The position numbers were made by a program, and so were the translations under genes. Under the pieces are notes generated by a model that worked only from the letters and a program-made list of their open reading frames with translations, was not told the origin of the DNA and made no database searches. DNA of 64,000 nt from Anticarsia gemmatalis (Eukaryota; Arthropoda; Insecta; Lepidoptera; Erebidae). Shown here piece after piece: positions 1-10,278 of the stretch. The number at the start of each line of letters is the position of its first letter. Position 1 is the first letter of the stretch. The stretch spans positions 737,001 to 801,000 of the forward strand of contig NC_134754.1 of assembly GCF_050436995.1 (NCBI RefSeq). Direction: 5' to 3'.

Positions 1-372
1 CTAAGGGAAAAATTCAAGGAAATAAATATAATGACAGTGGCAAGTCAATATATTTATGAAAATTTAATTTATGTACATAAAAATATCGCTCTTTTTAAAA
101 AAAAGAGTGACATGCACAACATAAATACACGCAATAAAGACAAACTTGTTATCCCAGTCACTAGGCTCCAAAAAATAAATAAATCCTTCAGAGGTCAGTG
201 TGTGCGATTCTACAATTAAATCCCGAGTGAAATTCAAAATTTAAGTCTCAATAAATTTAAGTTATTAGTTAAAAGTAATTTATGTCGTAAGGGATATTAT
301 ACTATTAAAGATTATTTAGATGATAACAAAGCTTGGGACTGTGCTGCTTCTACCAAGTCTATTTCAAAATAA
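1..372 (+). pseudogene. C-terminal end of a non-LTR retrotransposon (LINE) reverse-transcriptase ORF, one internal stop
   Basis: The frame is open from the window edge and reads through a region rich in K, N and Y with INTRNK-like and FRGQCVRFYN motifs. A single TAA at 217-219 interrupts it, after which the same frame continues through IPSEIQNLSLNKFK and GYYTIKDYLDD to a stop at 370-372. This order (N-rich linker, F-x-G-x-C-x-R-x-Y-N, I-P, K-x-Y-Y-x-I-x-D-Y-L) is what I know from the last part of ORF2 in lepidopteran LINEs of the CR1/Jockey group. The 5' part lies outside the window. The internal stop makes this copy non-coding. Family assignment is from recall of conserved motifs; the exact clade is uncertain. 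Confidence 0.65.
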
Positions 373-626
373 TGTATTACAATTTGATATTATGACATTG
401 TTATTAATTTATTATGACATTGTTATTAATTTGTTATATTTCATTAATATGACATTGTTATTAATTTGGAAATATTGACATTTAAAAAGAGCAAGCCGTG
501 AGTTTCTTGCCGTTTCTTCTCACGAGCAACAGCTTTTCCGAAACGGTGGTAGATAAAAAATATTTTAACGATTTCAAATACTTGTTAAAGTTTATGAAAT
601 AAAGAATATTTGACTTTGACTTTGAC
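373..626 (+). mobile_element. 3' UTR and TTTGAC-repeat tail of the LINE
   Basis: After the LINE stop come three imperfect copies of a unit containing TATGACATTGTTATTAATT (about 387-467). A block containing GAGCAAGCCGTGAGTTTCTT and the AAACGGTGGTAGATAAAAAA motif follows, ending in a short (TTTGAC)n tail at about 609-626. The GAGCAAGCCGTGAG block recurs in reverse orientation near 63715-63757. Confidence 0.6.
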
Positions 627-745
627 TTAGATTAAGTATTTTACAAAAAACCTTAAGACTTTTTACATGTAAACCCTTCACTTTAACTCTATTTATTAAA
701 GTAAACCGCATCAAAGTACGTTGCTTAGTTAGAAATATCTTAGTA

Positions 746-983
746 CTAGGTGACCCGCGCAACTTCGCTTGCGTCACATAAGAGAGAATGGTGACATTTT
801 TTACTCGTACTCTGCTCCTATTGGTCGTAGCGTGATGATATATATCCTATAACCTTCCTCGATAAATGGGCTATCTACACTGAAAGAATTTTTCAAATCG
901 GATCAGTAGTTCCTGAGATTAGCGCGTTCAAACAAACAAACAAACAAACAAACTCTTCAGCTTTATAATATTAATAATAAGTA
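746..983 (-). mobile_element. Non-autonomous Helitron, (AAAC)n type, degenerate 5' end
   Basis: Read on the minus strand the element ends in CTAG (746-749 on plus). It carries the GCGCAACTTCGCTTGCG hairpin next to this end and an (AAAC)n tract followed by CTCTTCAGCTTTATAATATT. The TATAGA terminus has decayed into AATAATAAGTATA. It is the same family as copies at 20740, 45972, 53357 and, in part, 63110. Confidence 0.75.
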
Positions 984-1523
984 TAAGTATATAAGTATAC
1001 AAGTATAAGTATAGATACATAGGGACAGACAGCGGGAAACGATTTTGTTTTATAGAGACGTAGAGATTTTTGAACATACATCCATCTGATTGCAAACTAG
1101 TATAGGCCATAATATGGCTAGCAACTAATCAATGTAGAAAACACACATCTTCGAGACCTAGTAAAAATAAGGGCAGCGGTGTATAGGTAGAGTGATCACT
1201 GTGTTTAAAATGCTGACAAAATGGCAGTTAAAGTTGAAAGTTTAAAATAAATTAACTTCTGCTATTTTCCGCTACTTCATAGAGGAGCGATGATCTAAAT
1301 ACATCAAATTTCCAATGCATTAAAACTCCCTAAATGTTATTCGTAGCAGAGTTTCGTAAATAAACCGAATCTATTAATGAAATGCATTAATTAATGTCCG
1401 TTTTTTGTAAATTACAAACAAAATGAGTTCGTTGTTTGGTAAACCGTCACTCTTTGTATAAAATTATTTTACAAAGTACACTAAAAACTAAAAAGATTTA
1501 ATAATATCTTTTGGTATCATTAA

Positions 1524-1757
1524 GGTGCAGCGCAGACGGCACACTTTTTGTGTGATCGAGTCTGTGTACTAATGTGGTAAAGTCTATTAAAAACTTAAAC
1601 TTACCGTATTTTGTTTTTTCTTTAGACTCATACATGTCCAAACAGGAGCGGAATAAACAATACAGCACACTTCATCCCACATTTTTCTTTTTAAATGTCT
1701 ATCATGATATTCTGCAGACTCGATCGCACACAAAAAGTGTGCCGTCTGCGCTGCACC
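1524..1757. mobile_element. TTAA-flanked MITE, copy 1 (234 bp)
   Basis: Terminal inverted repeats of about 41-43 bp begin GGTGCAGCGCAGACGGCACA and end with the reverse complement. The element is bounded by TTAA on both sides (1520-1523 and 1758-1761), the target site of piggyBac-type transposases. The interior has no coding capacity of note. A copy of identical length lies at 19146-19379 and differs at only about four positions by eye. piggyBac affiliation is inferred from the TTAA flanks alone. Confidence 0.8.
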
Positions 1758-1931
1758 TTAAGCTAAGAATAGGTACAGTCGAGTTCTATAATATGTGACC
1801 GTGTTGATGGATCAAAAATATATAGGCAACGGTAAGTTTCATAAAAATCTAAACAGCTTTGCCTTGCAATAAAATGTTTACATTCTGTGACATCATAAAT
1901 ATGTAACTACATAATATCAATAATATTGCTA

Positions 1932-1965
1932 CAGACAATGACTCAAAGTATTGTGCGCAATTTCT
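1932..1965. repeat. Possible left terminal repeat of the Tc1-like element
   Basis: A TA dinucleotide (1930-1931) is followed by CAGACAATGACTCAAAGTAT and TGTGCGCAATTTC, which resembles Tc1-type ends (CAG..., AAAGTATT). A weakly matching inverted partner, AATTGCG-TTG-TTACTTTT, lies at about 3619-3637. The match is poor, so the element limits remain tentative. Confidence 0.25.
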
Positions 1966-2174
1966 TGTTCATTTTATTCAGTGCAAATATATATCAACCT
2001 CTTTACGGAAAAATCCTTTTGAAATGTTGTTCTTTTTTAGAATATTGAATTAAAAAAAATGTATTGTCAATTTTGACATCTGCCTGCATCCGAATACATT
2101 TAAACTGGATCCTTTTTCTGAATTGATAAGTTTAACAATTTTCTTAAAATAAAACATTAAGTGTTGCTTTAGTT

Positions 2175-3278
2175 ATGTATCGAATAGACGAACACACGAA
2201 ACATGTTATCGTGACTTTAAAAGAACAGGGGAATTCATCCTCGCATGTGGCGGAAGAGTTGGGTATTTCGGTTAGTATAAATACTACATTAATGAACTAA
2301 TTTATTTTGCCTTTCTGTACTCACTGGCTACTTATGTGAATAGGCTAGTTCTGATTTTAAATTATTTGCTGTTCGCAGAGAAATACAGTTGATTTGTGGT
2401 GGAAAAGATGGCAAGAAGAAGGGGCTATAATCAAGCACGTGTCTAGTGGTAGACCTCGAAAGACAAGTAGAGAACAAGATGAACAGCTTATTACAAGGGT
2501 GCGGAACCAAAGATTTATACATACTTCATTATTTGCCGCCGAATTATCTGTGTCAAAGTTAACCGTGAGGAGAAGGCTTAAAGAAGCTGGACTCCATTAT
2601 CGCCAACCTGCTCGGAAACCTCTTCTGACTGACCGACATAAAATGTTACGGTTGAATTTCGCAAACAGATTTTTAAACCACAATTTTGATGACGTGGCGT
2701 TCATGGATGAAAAAGTTTTTGTGTCAGATAAAGATGGGCGTATATCACTTTATCGAACTGACAATACTAGATACAATGAAGAAAACATTCTTCCTCACAG
2801 ACGAAGTGGGCGTATCTCTTGCGCTTTTTGGGGTTGGATGAACTCAGCAGGGCCTATGGAATTATGCGAAGTCACCGGTCGTATGACTGGTGCCGATTAT
2901 GTAGACATCTTAAAAGATGTATTTCTACCTACCGCTAAAATTGTTTATCCCGATGGTCATCGTATTGAATTCATACAGGACGGAAGTTCTGTTCACAATG
3001 CAAGAAGAGTCCAGGAGTGGATAGTTCAACAAGAAGATTTGCAGTTGATTAAACTTCCGCCAAGAAGCCCTGATCTAAACCCCATTGAAAATTTATGGGG
3101 TCTAATGGTTCAAAATTGGGATTCCACGCGGGTCAGATCAGTAGCCAATTTGAGGGCCCACGTACATGAGATTTGGGAAGGTTTTAGAAGTAGCACCGCC
3201 TGTTCTAACATGACTGCATCAATGCGTGAACGTCTTCAAAATGTTATTGATGCAAATGGTGGATATACCAGATTTTAA
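2175..3278 (+). CDS. Tc1/mariner-superfamily transposase, intact, one intron, DD35E spacing
   Basis: Exon 1 is 2175-2270 (32 codons) and exon 2 is 2379-3278. The 108-bp intron has GT-AG ends (GTTAGT...TTCGCAG) and joins in phase 0, giving a 331-aa protein, the usual full length for Tc1-like transposases. Reading through the intron hits a stop, so splicing is needed. An N-terminal helix-turn-helix spans the junction (VAEELGIS then RNTVDLWWKRW, residues 25-43). The SGRPRKTS motif is at 55-62, and a second paired-like HTH lies at about 80-107. Catalytic residues are D142 (FMDEK), D233 (FIQDG) and E269 (LNPIENLW). There are 35 residues between the second Asp and the Glu, one more than the canonical Tc1 DD34E. 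The role is cut-and-paste transposition at TA sites. A polyadenylation-type AATAAA lies at 3382-3387. The frame is free of stops, so it is a recent copy or a retained gene. Confidence 0.88.
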
Positions 3279-3409
3279 AACTGACAACATTATTACTAGA
3301 ACCCTACCTGGAACCTTACTATAAATGTTATGTTTTAAGAAGTACAGTTATTTTTTTTTTTTAATTTAGAACTCAGTTAATAATAAAATAGAATAAAAAT
3401 ATTACCTTT

Positions 3410-3628
3410 AAAATAATTGCGTTTTTTTTTTGTTAGCCTGTACTGTCCCACTGCTGGGCAAAGGCCTCCCCCATTTTCTTCCAGTCCCCTCTATCTCCTG
3501 CTATTCGTGTCCAATTAATATTAAAGGCATCTAGATCGTCACGCCAGCGCTTCTTGGGTCTGCCCCGACGGCGACGTCGCTCTGTAGGCACCCATTGCGT
3601 GCTGATCCGTGCCCAAAATAATTGCGTT
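3410..3628 (-). mobile_element. 5'-truncated LINE insertion with 14-bp target-site duplication
   Basis: AAAATAATTGCGTT occurs at 3410-3423 and again at 3615-3628. Between them, on the minus strand, lies the end of a LINE ORF with the motif GRPKKRWRDDLDAF, then W-x-R-I-A-x-D-R-x-x-W and FAQQWDSTG, a stop (TAA) and at once a poly-A run (poly-T at about 3424-3431 on plus). The stop sitting directly before the poly-A is typical of RTE-like LINEs with almost no 3' UTR. It inserted just past the Tc1-like transposase. A second, more diverged tail of the same family lies at 18908-19036. Confidence 0.8.
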
Positions 3629-3720
3629 GTTACTTTTAAAAATACTTCATAAATGCTTTGAAAAAATACGTTTATTAGTCTGCTTTGACTATAATATTTC
3701 CTATGCATATACCCTGGATA

Positions 3721-4135
3721 GTCCATTGAAATGTTACATGAGTTTTACATTTGTTAGAGGACGCAATTTTATTTATGGAACATGTAGGGGGGTTCAATAG
3801 AAGCTTAACTTGTAATTTGTGGGGTCGCTCACTTTTTTGCTTATAACTTCTTTAATTGTCATTTTAGGGCAAAAAGTCATCAAACATATTTGTCGGCAAA
3901 ATAATTTGCTACAAATTATGCTTTTACAATTTTATTGTAAGACGCATAGTTTCCGAGATATAGCGAAAAAAGTGTTTCCACCCCCTTCTCCAAGATGTCG
4001 GCCGGGGGACAAGAGTGGCGACCCCACAAACTTCAAGTTAAGCTTCTATTGACCCCCCCTACATGTGCCATAAATAAAATTGCGTCCTCTAAGAAATGCA
4101 ATATTCGGCCCTCAAATTGTAACATTTCAATGGAC
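3721..4135. mobile_element. Long-TIR MITE (415 bp, TA-flanked)
   Basis: The two ends are imperfect inverted repeats of about 110 bp, starting GTCCATTGAAATGTTAC and ending in its complement. Both arms contain AGAGGACGCAATTTTATTTA and the (C/G)6-type run CATGTAGGGGGG, then TAGAAGCTTAACTTG. TA flanks both ends (3719-3720, 4136-4137), consistent with Tc1/mariner-type mobilisation. The right arm carries a short insertion near ATTCGGCCCTC. No ORF of note lies inside. Confidence 0.8.
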
Positions 4136-4445
4136 TAGGACTACAAAAACCTAATTTATGAACTAATGCTGATGTTAAGCAATGTTGTCAGATTGATAGA
4201 TCACAGTGGCAACGTCGCATGTGTCATTTATTATTGACAGCGAAAATGCAACATATTTATGAACAGTATATATGATGACATTTTATTTATGTCAAAGTTT
4301 GTATTGAACTTTATGATCATTACAACGCTGATAATATTTTGAAACATTGGCATTGCCAATATATTATTGAACTCGACTGTACAATCAGCGTCAATAATAT
4401 GTATTACAGTGTCACATTTACAAAAGCATCTTTATTAATTTTAAC

Positions 4446-4717
4446 TGCACGTTTGGCGCAGTGGTTTAAGCGGTCACCTCGCCGCAACAACCGTAGCGCC
4501 GCGTGTGGTGGGTTCGAATCCCACCCGGGACAAATATTTGTGTGATGAGCACGAGTATTTGTTCTGAGCCTGGATGTTAATGTATCTATATAAGTATGTA
4601 TTTAGAAGTATATAAGTATGTTTATCAGTTATTTGGTTACCATAGTACAAGCTCTGCTTAGTTTGGAATCAAATGACCGTGTGTGAATTGTCCCAAAATA
4701 TAAAAAAAAAAAAAAAA
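4446..4717 (+). mobile_element. tRNA-derived SINE, family A, full copy with poly-A tail
   Basis: The head has a pol III A box (TGGCGCAGTGGTTTAAG) and B box (GGGTTCGAATCCC) with tRNA-like spacing. A non-tRNA body follows (GACAAATATTTGTGTGATGAG..., ATCAGTTATTTGGTTACCAT) and an A-rich end at 4701-4717. A second copy lies at 6558-6776 and a fragment at 44955-45046. It is not a true tRNA gene, because the body and tail are shared between copies. Confidence 0.8.
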
Positions 4718-6230
4718 TAGAGAAGTGAATGTACCACTAATTAATTTAAGTAATTTGACAACCACTGCGTATGGTTTGTTGATTGTAACACTACATTTAT
4801 ATATATACACAACAGAAATTGTAACACTACATTTGCTCGTATAATTATAATTTGACGTTGATTGTTTTAGGCAAATATTCTCAGAAGATGTTTAGATATT
4901 TTTTATAATAAATATTTAAAAAAAATTGTGGAATACACTGATTTATGCCACAACTTCTATTTTGATTTTTTATTGTCGTTGACCTTATCGACCGACGCGA
5001 CGTCGTCGCAACGTTCAGTCATCGGCCTGTTTATGAATTACCGATTTATAAGATTTGTTTAATAAGATAAAAGGATTGCATTAGTAGTCTTTTTGACTAT
5101 ATACTTGCTTAAGTAATTTATCTAAATATAATATACATGATGTGTCATCCTGAGTATCTTTAACGTAATTCATTTTAAAAAAAATATAAAAGTGTTGCTC
5201 CTTGACATCAAACCGATGCTACTGTTTTAAATAAATTTGGCATGGGAAAAAAGTATTTAACAAAACCTTTATTTAACCGAAGACTATTATGTCCAAAAAT
5301 TCGCCTTTAATATAAGTTAGTTTACTTCCACATCAAATCAAATATAAAATAGGCAGAATATTAGGGTATTGTCTACTCTCATAATTTATTCTTTAAGCGC
5401 ACACGCATGTACGATCACGGATAACTACGATGTTATCGAAACACAAAGATTTATTGTTTCTTCCACCGAAACTGTTTAATGGTAGCCAATTGCTAGCTTT
5501 AAATTATTATCAATTACTGCCTTTTTGTATGTGAATAGTGATTTAGGTAGTAATATTGTGATTGTTTTAAGCGGATATATTGTTTTTTAATTCAATTATT
5601 ATTTGTTTTAAGGATTTTTTTAAGAACAAAGCTCGCCGAAAATAGCGGGAGACATACACAACTATTATACCTTTACTTACCTTTTTTTTGAGGTAATCAA
5701 TGCAGTGCAATGCAAAATTAGAGTAAAATAATACCTATTTGTGCAGGTTTTTTCTCGCATATTATCTCCAAAATATAAATTAGGCAAATTCTACGTAAAA
5801 GTAATTTCGAACTAAACTTTCAGAAAATAAAATGCAGTTCAGTAAAATAAATTAACAACACAATTTCTATCCGAGAATCGAACATGAAGCTTCTTCACAA
5901 TTCACAAACTCAACCACGTTTTATACAAACCACAGACGCAGTTAGTTTAACTAATAATCAATTAAGGTCTTTTCATACACCATTAAAGTAATTTGTTCAA
6001 ACGTAGCAGTAATTTATTTGATTATTTACTTTAGAAAATGATCCGAGGAAATTGCGATATTGACCTATGGATTATTTGTTTAGTAATATATGTTTATATG
6101 TGTAGTTTGTGTCTACTTATGTGGGAACTTATGAACATATTTGTTGGTTAAATGAGTTCGTAAAGTACATTTAAATAGTAAACATATTTTGTGTCAAAAC
6201 CTTTATTTTAGATGTTGTACCCTAATTAAC
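4718..6230. other. AT-rich intergenic stretch, no gene seen
   Basis: No conserved coding frame or recognised repeat is visible. A short GC-richer patch with ACGCGACGTCGTCGCAACG sits at about 4994-5012. Confidence 0.5.
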
Positions 6231-6375
6231 AAGCCTGAAAGTCTGACAACCAGTTTTATGGAGGGGTATCGTATACCAATCGATAATTCCGATACCCGAG
6301 TAACTGGATTGTGGAGCTGCATCCGGTGAGACTGGATCGACTCCAACATAGTAGAAAGAAAGGCTAGGATAATAA
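6231..6375 (+). mobile_element. LINE 3'-tail fragment, family GATGATG
   Basis: The segment CTGAAAGTCTGACAACCAGT, then GGGGTATCG, GAGTAACTGG, TTGTGGAG and GAAAGAAAGGCTAGGAT, matches in order the copies at 32145-32480 (minus) and 35047-35277 (plus). It is non-coding and belongs to a very common moth LINE tail. Confidence 0.6.
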
Positions 6376-6557
6376 GCATAAGTTAGACATTCTGTTTGAT
6401 TGTTACGTTTGCAAAGCCAATCCTCAAACCGATCTTGATGAAACTTAGCATGGTGGTTCCGCTTAAATAAATCGTACTATAATTGATAAAAAATATTATG
6501 CGACTGAAGCTGTGCACGTCAGTTATTTATTTAACTAAAGGTACTAAAAACAAAAGA

Positions 6558-6776
6558 ACTGCACGTTTGGCGCAGTGGTTAAAACAGTCACCTCGCTACA
6601 ATAACCGTAGCGCCGCGTGTGTTCGAATCCCATCCGGGACAAATCTTTGTGTGATGGGCACAAGTATCTGTTTTGAGCCTGGTTTTTGATTATCTATATT
6701 ATGTATAATATATTTAAAAGTATATAAGTTTGTTTATCAGTTATTTGGTTACCATAGTACAAGCTCTGTTTAGTGT
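6558..6776 (+). mobile_element. tRNA-derived SINE, family A, copy 2
   Basis: It has the same A box (TGGCGCAGTGGTTAAAA), a shortened B-box region (GTGTTCGAATCCCATCCGGGA) and the same body ending ATTTGGTTACCATAGTACAA as the 4446 copy, diverged by several substitutions and a small deletion before the B box. The tail is lost. Confidence 0.75.
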
Positions 6777-7861
6777 TAAAGTTACTCCATGTCAGCTGTA
6801 CAATGATAAATAATGCAACACTGCCACTGTCCACTAATAACTTCACACATTTCTCACGCCATGTCGAAACTATCATTTATAAACTTTGTAATTAATGTTT
6901 TAATAGTCTGTATGTGAATAAATCTTTTATTATATAATAATGTATATGTTTTCGTAAAAAGGTGTAATTTTATCATTCTCATTAGCTTTTGTTCAAAGGT
7001 GTGAATGTGGATTTTTTATTGATGGTTATAAATATTACAAAATACCTGAAGTTTTAGTAGTAACTACTGATCTTTAGGTCTTCCGTTTGATTCCAAATCA
7101 TCTGATCCGGGAAAATTGGGTAATATTTCCGTAGTTTGGTCTCACTTTATTAATTACGAGCACAATGTAAATAGCGAAACACGGCATATTAAATGCAAGT
7201 AGGTACACCTCGCCTACCTATTTAAGCATACCGGGATTAAAAAAGATAATGAGAGTATTATAAAATACAGTACAGATATCATATTGTCGTCTGAATGCCA
7301 TTATTATTAGGGATCAAGTCTACTTATATTTAGTTGCGAAGATAATGTTTCTTAAGACAAATTACAAAGGACTAGACAATTAAATCCGGGCAAAAATATG
7401 TACATACCTAACATACGAGTATTATCTATGTCCTCTACATACAATCAAGGCAAATCTGTGGTTCTTTTACGCATTCACGTAAATAGCAGCCAATCTCATT
7501 AAGTTAACAAATTAATCTTATTACTAAGCTACAAAAACCAAACAATTTGACTCAATTCAATTACCAGTTCGTGGTACACACTATCGCAATTTAAACCATT
7601 TATGGGTTATTTTTTACTCGGTTACGACAACCCATGAGAACATCCTTCAAGTTAGATTAGAATCGAGAGCTCTGCTTACCACACGATACGAATATCGCAA
7701 TAATAAGCACATCTGTGTTGGAGGCTTAATTAGATCGGTTTGAAAACTTTTTAAGATAAGCCTTAACACCATTAAGTGCGAAATTATTTTCATAACGCTT
7801 TTTATTTTAAATTTTTTATAAAAATTTAGTCGAATTAAATTAAGAAGGCGATTTTAGGTAA
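6777..7861. other. AT-rich intergenic stretch, no gene seen
   Basis: Only short open frames without codon structure are present. No repeat was recognised. Confidence 0.5.
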
Positions 7862-8024
7862 CTAGTTTTCCGCCCGCGGCTTTGTCCCTTAAAAATCCTC
7901 TCTTAGTAGTCCTCTGCACTTATTAAGGAATCTTCACAGCCAACTTTCTGCGCTCAGTAGTTTCGGCTGTGCGTTGTCCATCAGTCTTTCACTCTGTAAT
8001 GGAAGAATTTTATAAATACCTCTT
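7862..8024 (-). mobile_element. Helitron-like element, CTAG end plus GCCCGCGGCTTTG motif
   Basis: It begins A|CTAG on plus, followed by TTTTCCGCCCGCGGCTTTGT, TCCTCTCTTAGTAG and AGTAGTTTCGGCTGTGCGTT. It ends near GAAGAATTTTATAAATA. I recall this order from a widespread lepidopteran CTAG-ended family; the distal end is decayed. Confidence 0.5.
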
Positions 8025-10005
8025 TTGCGCACTAAATCTAGTGCCTTATGTACCTATACACCCAGCCTACCCTTGGGGTAACAAAGGGATGATGTCATGT
8101 AACACTAAAACAATGGGTAATAAGACACCATAAATCTAATCCCTATAACCTTAAATATTTACAGCGTTCATACATCACTTGGAAATCGTCCATTTTTATC
8201 TGTTCTAGTGACGCGTTGCCTTGACCGGGAGTCGAACTCATTGTTGTGCATTGTTCTGCAGGATACAGGCTACATTTATTTGTTTTATCTAACGAGTGAC
8301 ATTCAAGGTGAAAATGTTAATAAAATAAATCATTTGTGAAATAAGTTTTGTTTTATGCGTGTCTGTTTTGCTTTATTTATTTGAAAAAAGCTCAAACTTC
8401 AGTTTTGCTTGTATACAATTTTGAATACTCGTAAAATAAATTTAGCCTAGGTTATTGATGTTGATTATTATGAGCGAAAAAGATTTTCAAATCGGGACAA
8501 AAGTTTCTTAGATTTTCGGAGAGAAACTAAAATACATATTTTTTTACTTTATAGTTTCGGACTGCAACTATTAAAATAAATATTATGTAGAATTATCATG
8601 CGAAAGCTTAAAATAATAAGTTCAGTAATTTTGGAGTTGGTTTCGATCATTATAATTGTCCTATTCGATTTGGTGTATGTTTGCTTCATAATTCTTATGA
8701 CCGTTTAATTTACAGAACAGTCTTGATGTAATTTCAATGGCTAGACTAAGTGTTAAGTAATAGACTAATTAATAAAGGAACAAAAGTCGGATGCGATTTG
8801 TTTCAGGACATCGCTTGTAAATCAGGTGCAGCCAGGGTCGGATAAAAGTCAATCATGTAGGGTGACCATGCGGACAATAATTGCGCTCTATAGTGTGCAA
8901 AGAAAAGCTGTGAATGGTGATGATAATGACCAATAATGAGCTTTAAACATCCACTTTATGGGCAACTACTTTATGGAGGCTTCTGTTGATTAAATTATAT
9001 TTAAGCTTTGGTTTCCTTTTTTATGTTGGATTGAGTCTGATTGATTCAATGTCGGCTGGATTTATCAGTTGAGCTACGTGTTAATTTATAGTGATTAGAT
9101 TAATTAAGTCGCCGGGAAGGTTTCTTTACATAGGTACCTACCCAATGTCAATACATGTTATGAATGCTTTACCAATTTGGATATTATAGAGTTCTCCTAA
9201 TTTCTTGTTAACTGTGGTTTTGAAATATAATTTTAATAATCCAGTGGATATTTTAAATAGGGGACCTTTGATTTCGTAATGTTGGTAGTACTATAGCTCA
9301 GTTATTCTATCTATTCAAATGAGCTAATAAAAGTAAACTTTGATCGGAAGAGTTATATTACCCGATTTGTCTAAATGCCAGTAACAAACCTCGTGATGTT
9401 TAAAAGGTGACGAATACTAACTAAATGTTTTAACAACTACAAATTCCTCAGTGTTAACCAAAGCATTAAGAAAAATGCCCCTTTTAGTATAAGTTAAGTC
9501 CCCAGTGGTGTTTTAGTTAAAAAAAAATCTAGAGTTTCACAATCAGACACTTTTGAATTCTGATCTGATGAAAATTTAGAAATAATGTCTATTCGAGTAA
9601 AAGGTGTTAACGTTTGTATTTTCACCTATTGTAGTACCCATAAATTACTATCTAACAGTCTGCTGGTGAGCATTAAAACGGTGCCTATAACTAAAGCGGA
9701 AAATTGAAATGCACATATTATTATTTTTGCTTCGATTAAAGTATTACTTGTTCTTGCCACTTCACTTGCAACCTTATCATACCAAACATTACCACTTAAA
9801 CGCAAGCATTCAAACAATTATTGTGAGAACATATTACATCGTAAAATTAAGTAAAAATATCACATTTTGATAATAATTCCGACCTCTATGTAAGGTTAAA
9901 TGTGTGAACACGAATCATTTACTTACATAGTCATACTGTATCGCTCACATTGTTCGACCAAGTATATTATTATACAAGATTTTATTCGCTTATTGCATTT
10001 TATTT
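8025..10005. other. AT-rich intergenic stretch, no gene seen
   Basis: No supported coding region on either strand and no well-preserved repeat was recognised in this stretch. Confidence 0.5.
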
Positions 10006-10278
10006 TTAGGGTTCAGTACCCAAAGGGTAAAACGGGAACCTATTACTAGGACTTCCCTGTTTGTCTGTCTGTCCCAAGTCTCTCTCTCAGTATCTCATGA
10101 ATCGTGATTAGTTAGACAGCTGATATTGTCACAGATGATGTGTTTCTGTTGCCGCTATATCAACAAATATAAAAAACAGAGTAAAATTAATGTTTAAGGG
10201 GGCATTCTCATAAAACAACGTGATTATTTTGCTATTTGTACGGAACTCTTTGTGTGTGACTCCATCTCGCACTTTACG
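10006..10278 (+). repeat. Dispersed lepidopteran repeat (GGGTTCAGTACCCAAAGGGT type)
   Basis: The order TAGGGTTCAGTACCCAAAGG, GTAAAACGGGA-CCTATTACTA, CTGTTTGTCTGTCTGTC, a CTGTTGCCGCTATA block, CAACGTGATTATTTTG, then CGGAAC and CTCGCACTT matches a very abundant moth repeat that I recognise from memory. It is non-coding. Confidence 0.6.

Noticed and set aside
388..470. CRISPR-like array from the three TATGACATTGTTATTAATT repeats
   Set aside because: Repeats are adjacent or irregularly spaced, without spacers, inside a LINE 3' UTR.
4446..4540. Possible tRNA gene
   Set aside because: The A and B boxes are real, but the copy at 6558 shares the downstream body, so it is a SINE head and not a tRNA gene.
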